A DNA stretch of 11,185 nucleotides from CAZXDS01 sp964639525 (GTDB lineage Bacteria; Bacteroidota; Ignavibacteria; Ignavibacteriales; Melioribacteraceae), in NCBI GenBank assembly GCA_964639525.1, contig CAZXDS010000114.1:1-11185 (forward strand). Reading direction: 5' to 3'. Made by a program: the position numbers and the translations under genes. Every line of letters starts with the position of its first letter. Position 1 is the stretch's first letter. The notes below the pieces were generated by a model. The model ran no database searches and was not told the DNA's origin. It saw nothing but the letters and a program-made list of their open reading frames with translations. Shown piece by piece: positions 11,171 to 11,185 of the stretch.

Positions 11171-11185
11171 TTAATAATTTCTAAT

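Noticed and set aside
1..11185. CRISPR array
   Set aside because: No regularly spaced series of repeats with unique spacers; the only repeats are those listed.

Overview
Organism: the window is AT-rich and carries several signs of a Bacteroidota/Chlorobiota-type host, possibly an Ignavibacteria-like lineage. These are a Bacteroidota-style arm-binding tyrosine integrase, promoters with a TAnnTTTG -7 element, a FISUMP-domain lipoprotein, and GIY-YIG genes beside a tmRNA/tRNA remnant. Several genes have clear Shine-Dalgarno sites (GGAGG, AGGAG), which argues against a typical flavobacterium. The lineage is inferred; no rRNA or housekeeping gene is present.

Layout: (1) 1-1363, minus strand, is the N-terminal 454 residues of a lipoprotein with a PKD/Ig-like domain, three carboxypeptidase-regulatory-like domains and the start of a FISUMP domain; it runs off the left edge. 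(2) About 1666-5904, minus strand, is a compact, translationally coupled phage-type block. In transcription order it holds a 57-residue ribbon-helix-helix protein, an excisionase/AlpA-like HTH protein, a double zinc-knuckle protein, an unknown protein, a winged-helix replication initiator, a DnaB-type helicase split into two frames, and two tandem terminase-small-subunit-like proteins. (3) 5994-7482 holds an unknown coiled-coil protein behind a three-way-junction RNA leader, and a CC0125/CC1285-like lipoprotein. (4) 7684-8975 is a three-gene toxin-antitoxin-chaperone module: RelE/HigB-like toxin, XRE/HigA-like antitoxin and SecB-like chaperone. (5) 9084-10325 is the integrase with its own promoter. 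(6) 10541-10563 is a 3' fragment of a tmRNA (or tRNA), read as one attachment site. (7) Beyond it lies presumed chromosome, with a complete and a truncated GIY-YIG gene in a tandem repeat.

Interpretation: the content and order (integrase, cargo/defence, xis-like regulator, replication initiator, helicase, TerS-like genes, no visible capsid, tail or large terminase genes) resemble a phage-inducible chromosomal island (phage satellite) inserted at the 3' end of ssrA or a tRNA gene. The other attachment site, with the intact RNA gene, would lie left of the window. A defective prophage remains possible.

Points of most interest are the SecB-linked TA module as likely island cargo, an 8-bp tandem repeat that puts the two halves of DnaB out of frame (removing one unit gives one 444-residue ORF), iteron-like 11-bp repeats inside the replication initiator gene, and the duplicated TerS-like gene.
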